Shown: one piece after another, positions 30,097 to 32,248 of the stretch
Layout: the number at the start of each line of letters is the position of its first letter
How positions within the stretch are numbered: the first letter of the stretch is position 1
DNA from: a virus
Virus record (IMG/VR): IMGVR_UViG_3300023174_000440
Location: 1-32,248 of that record
Length of the DNA: 32,248 nt
Strand: one strand, 5' to 3'
Notes under the pieces: model-generated
What the model was told of the DNA's origin: nothing
The model's database searches: none
Seen by the model: the letters and a program-made list of their open reading frames with translations, nothing else
Made by a program: the position numbers and the translations under genes

Positions 30097-31416
30097 TTAT
30101 TTGGCTTGGTTTTTCCACATGGCAGCGGCAGCAATCTTTGTGCCTTTTTCACCACCACCAGCAGCCTTAGCTACTTTGTCAAAACTCTTGCCTGGTTTAC
30201 CAATATCTTTACCAGCCTGTGCTTTCTTAGCCACAGCAGATTTTTCACCTTTGCTCATACCAGCACTTGGTTTGGCTTCCATCATACCGCTACATTCTTT
30301 CATACCATGTACTGGGCAGCTTTTGCCTTTGGCGGTATGATTACATTTTTTATCAGCAGCTTCTTTAACTTTTTTATCAGCAACAGCTTTTTTCATTGGC
30401 TCTTTTTTGTTGCCATCTTTGTCCATGTCTAGGAAGTCTGGTTTAGCGCCTTCTTTAAATGGCAAGCCAGCAGCCTTACGACGACTACCGATTACTTCGT
30501 CTTTGCCACTTTCTACTTCGCCGTCGCCATCGTAATCTTTTTTGGCTTTTTTAGATGCTTTAGCTTCGTGGAAAGCCATGTGATCATCATAGGCTTTAGC
30601 ACTTGCTGCTTTTTTAGCTCTTAATCTGTCTAATCTTGCCTTAGCATGTTCATCACCTGCTTTGGCTTTATCTTCGAGATCCTTTTCGTGACCTGCTTTT
30701 AACTCACGACGATGTTGTGCATCGACAGAATTAGGATTATATGCTTCGCTTGCTTCATCATCTGTCATGCCTTTACGCTTGGTTAGTTGATCCATTGGAC
30801 TAACTCTGCGTCCATGAACTTGTTTAGCAAGAAATTTAGCAGCACGTTCATCATGATCTGGATGTAAACTAGTCATAGGAGCATCACCGTGTGGAATACG
30901 ATCTGCTTTGACTCTACTGGCCTTTCTACTATGTCTTACACCAAGACCGGTTTTTACTTTATTAAAATCACTCTTAGTATCGTCATCGCCGCCACGGCTT
31001 CTAATATCAGCATGGATGTCAGCAATGTCGCTGGCATTTTCGTCTACTTTTTTCTTTTCTTTAACTTTGAGTTTTTCAGCCTGTGCTTTCTTTAGATCTT
31101 TAACTTTTTCTTTAGCTTCAAGTAGTTTGTTCTTTAGGATTCGCTTTTCGCTTTCAGTGTACATTTCACTGTCTTCAATGGCACGGCCATATTCAGTGAA
31201 CTTCATTTCGTATTCTAAATAGTGGTACACACTGGCAAGGTAGTCAGCAGCCTTGGTAATTTTAGCCTGTACCCAACCTTCTAATTGAGCATTGTCTTCC
31301 ATCATTTTAAATAATTTTAGGCTATACTTGGCTGTTTTGTATAGATCAGCTTTGGCCATTTTACCTTCATCATCGTGTTCAGGTGTTGGCATAGGTGATT
31401 GCATGTTGATATCCAT
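30097..31416 (-). CDS. Internal/scaffold-like protein with EF-hand-like loops
   Basis: A 439-residue, highly charged, mostly helical protein. Residues ~20-85 ('AKADLYKTAKYSLKLFKMME', 'WVQAKITKAADYLASVYHYL') form a domain that I recall in T4-like cyanophage virion proteins. Lys/Glu-rich coiled coil follows (~90-125). Two calcium-loop-like motifs, 'DYDGDGEVESGKDE' (~293-306) and 'DMDKDGNKKE' (~329-338), also recur in such proteins. The ending is Lys/Ala-rich. The start follows CGGAG. A GATAAATA late-promoter-like sequence lies about 20 bases upstream. A head scaffold or core protein is likely but not shown. Confidence 0.7.
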   Translation of the reverse strand: MDINMQSPMPTPEHDDEGKMAKADLYKTAKYSLKLFKMMEDNAQLEGWVQAKITKAADYLASVYHYLEYEMKFTEYGRAIEDSEMYTESEKRILKNKLLEAKEKVKDLKKAQAEKLKVKEKKKVDENASDIADIHADIRSRGGDDDTKSDFNKVKTGLGVRHSRKASRVKADRIPHGDAPMTSLHPDHDERAAKFLAKQVHGRRVSPMDQLTKRKGMTDDEASEAYNPNSVDAQHRRELKAGHEKDLEDKAKAGDEHAKARLDRLRAKKAASAKAYDDHMAFHEAKASKKAKKDYDGDGEVESGKDEVIGSRRKAAGLPFKEGAKPDFLDMDKDGNKKEPMKKAVADKKVKEAADKKCNHTAKGKSCPVHGMKECSGMMEAKPSAGMSKGEKSAVAKKAQAGKDIGKPGKSFDKVAKAAGGGEKGTKIAAAAMWKNQAK

Positions 31417-31436
31417 TCTCTACTCCGTATTCAAGT

Positions 31437-31444
31437 TATTTATC
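31437..31444 (-). promoter_or_regulatory. Possible T4-type late promoter element
   Basis: Minus strand GATAAATA, one mismatch from T4 late TATAAATA, about 20 bases before the ATG of the 439-residue gene. It lies against the 3' end of the 60-residue gene, in a 23-base gap. A similar GATAAATA is at 7629-7636, and TCTAAATA precedes the clamp gene. The motif is short, so this is tentative. Confidence 0.3.
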
Positions 31445-31622
31445 GTTTTAAGCTGCCTCCAGTCAAAAGGTTGGCTCCTTTGACGTCTAGGGCATTTTTT
31501 ACTGTTCCATCTTTGTTTTTGTAAGTTTGACCCTTTTTATTCTTATAAACAGCTCCAACTGCGACATTGCCTGCGCTAGTTCCACCTGCTGATGCTGTTT
31601 CAAGTAATTCGCGTATTTTCAT
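31440..31622 (-). CDS. 60-residue Gly/Lys-rich protein with head-leader start
   Basis: Starts 'MKIRELLETASAGGTSAGNV', an L-L-E leader end followed by a small Ser/Ala/Gly segment that I recall in short T4-like phage proteins. The rest is basic and repetitive ('YKNKKGQTYKNKDG'). No domain. Likely a packaged internal peptide; if cut after E8, a 52-residue basic peptide remains. Confidence 0.6.
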   Translation of the reverse strand: MKIRELLETASAGGTSAGNVAVGAVYKNKKGQTYKNKDGTVKNALDVKGANLLTGGSLKR

Positions 31623-31624
31623 AA

Positions 31625-31999
31625 TTATACACCGTATTTGTTCTTTTTATGTTTGTGTACAGGACTGACAGTGTGGGTAGAAGGCAATTCCCTACTTTTC
31701 ATATCGCCTTTGTTAAGATCAGTATATTTGGCACCTACTACTTTGGCAGCTTTTTTAAACATTTCATTTTCTACTTCAGTGTATGGGTGAATGGTTTTCT
31801 TTTTGCCAAACCAACTTTTGCCATCCATATCTGGTGTGTTAGTGCCATCAGTGCCTGCCATGGCCTGACCTAGTTTAAAGGCCACATAGTCGCTATTGGC
31901 CATTTCCACATCACTATAAGTGCTCAATCCTCTAGTAGGTTCCTGTTGCCTCTTAGTGATTTTGCCTTGGCTAACTTCTAATAATTCTCTTAGTCTCAT
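31625..31999 (-). CDS. Small basic protein with head-leader start
   Basis: A 124-residue protein starting 'MRLRELLEVSQGK', an L-L-E leader end. The middle ('SDYVAFKLGQAMAGTDG') and the end ('KGDMKSRELPSTHTVSPVHK') are distinctive, and I believe they recur in marine T4-like phages. The overall charge is basic and there is no catalytic motif. Spacing of 2 bases to the next gene fits a shared transcript. Likely head-packaged; not proven. Confidence 0.65.
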   Translation of the reverse strand: MRLRELLEVSQGKITKRQQEPTRGLSTYSDVEMANSDYVAFKLGQAMAGTDGTNTPDMDGKSWFGKKKTIHPYTEVENEMFKKAAKVVGAKYTDLNKGDMKSRELPSTHTVSPVHKHKKNKYGV

Positions 32000-32000
32000 C

Positions 32001-32231
32001 TCATCTCATGCCCTTGCCAACGGGTGGTTCGCCTGTGAGGAAAGGCATACTAAACCATAGTTGGAACCATTCCTTGCTACCTGGTATAATATTATGTTTC
32101 TTCATTAGTTGGCCTTTTTCGTCCCCAGTCAAGCTGATATTGCTACCACCATAAGGGTTGTCTATATCGTATTTAACATATCCTCGATATTCGTTAATGC
32201 CTGCTAATTTTTTTAATTCATCTAAGTTCAT
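32001..32231 (-). CDS. Small protein with head-leader-like start
   Basis: A 76-residue protein starting 'MNLDELKKLAGINEYRGYVK'; I-N-E at 12-14 may be a prohead-protease site. The remainder is a compact Gly/Pro/Trp-containing segment ('SKEWFQLWFSMPFLTGEPPV'). It begins 17 bases from the window edge, so its ribosome site is only partly visible. It is the most upstream visible member of the head-protein cluster. Confidence 0.6.
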   Translation of the reverse strand: MNLDELKKLAGINEYRGYVKYDIDNPYGGSNISLTGDEKGQLMKKHNIIPGSKEWFQLWFSMPFLTGEPPVGKGMR

Positions 32232-32248
32232 TTAACCACCACCCATCC

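Noticed and set aside
1-32248. tRNA genes, integrase, transposase, photosynthesis genes
   Set aside because: Looked for in gaps and among proteins; gaps are mostly under 120 bases and no such motifs were seen.

Overview
The window looks like part of a lytic T4-like (tailed, contractile-type) bacteriophage genome from an aquatic bacterium. The evidence is an intact family B DNA polymerase of the gp43 type, directly followed by a gp45-like sliding clamp, plus a T4-type RNase H/5'-3' exonuclease, a DsbA-like DNA-binding protein, flavin-dependent thymidylate synthase ThyX, MazG, and several small conserved proteins I associate from memory with cyanophages and pelagiphages. Composition is AT-rich and coding is very dense. 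Most neighbouring genes overlap by 1 to about 25 bases, often as ATGA. The host cannot be named from the sequence. No photosystem genes, integrase, transposon, tRNA or CRISPR array was seen.

Layout. (1) 1-2434, plus strand: a small unknown gene, two glycosyltransferase-like proteins and a methyltransferase-like protein, meeting thyX tail to tail. (2) 2408-6863, minus strand: thyX, conserved small genes, then a metallopeptidase/VWA protein and a MoxR/CobS-type AAA+ ATPase, each with its own sigma70-type promoter. (3) 6929-13035, minus: small conserved genes, RNase H, a MycE-like methyltransferase, queE, mazG, a CDGSH-like mini-protein and folE, with folE behind a perfect-consensus promoter. 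(4) 13082-16690, minus: methyltransferase, HIT protein, cupin-like protein, glycosyltransferase and small unknowns. (5) 16713-24917, minus: a compact run of DNA polymerase, clamp, a DpdA/TGT-like transglycosylase, a Gfo/Idh/MocA oxidoreductase, a zinc-type MDR dehydrogenase, an unknown protein, a PD-(D/E)XK nuclease and a QueD-like protein. (6) 24980-25910: a small membrane protein, dsbA-like gene, a divergent promoter region, and a single plus-strand gene for a secreted HExxH protein. (7) 25907-32231, minus: seven or eight low-complexity, lysine-rich or cysteine-rich proteins, six of which begin with a short leader ending in an (L/I)-x-E site like T4 capsid-targeting sequences.

How it may work together. 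FolE, a QueD-like protein, QueE and DpdA outline synthesis of a 7-deazaguanine base and its insertion into phage DNA. No QueC is visible here, so the base may remain 7-carboxy-7-deazaguanine, or QueC may be encoded elsewhere or by the host. The most intriguing part is that the DpdA-to-QueD operon also holds two dehydrogenases, an unknown protein and a restriction-like nuclease. This could be a modification system with a nuclease that spares modified phage DNA while cutting host DNA. The gene order and motifs are seen in the sequence; the function of the whole is inference.
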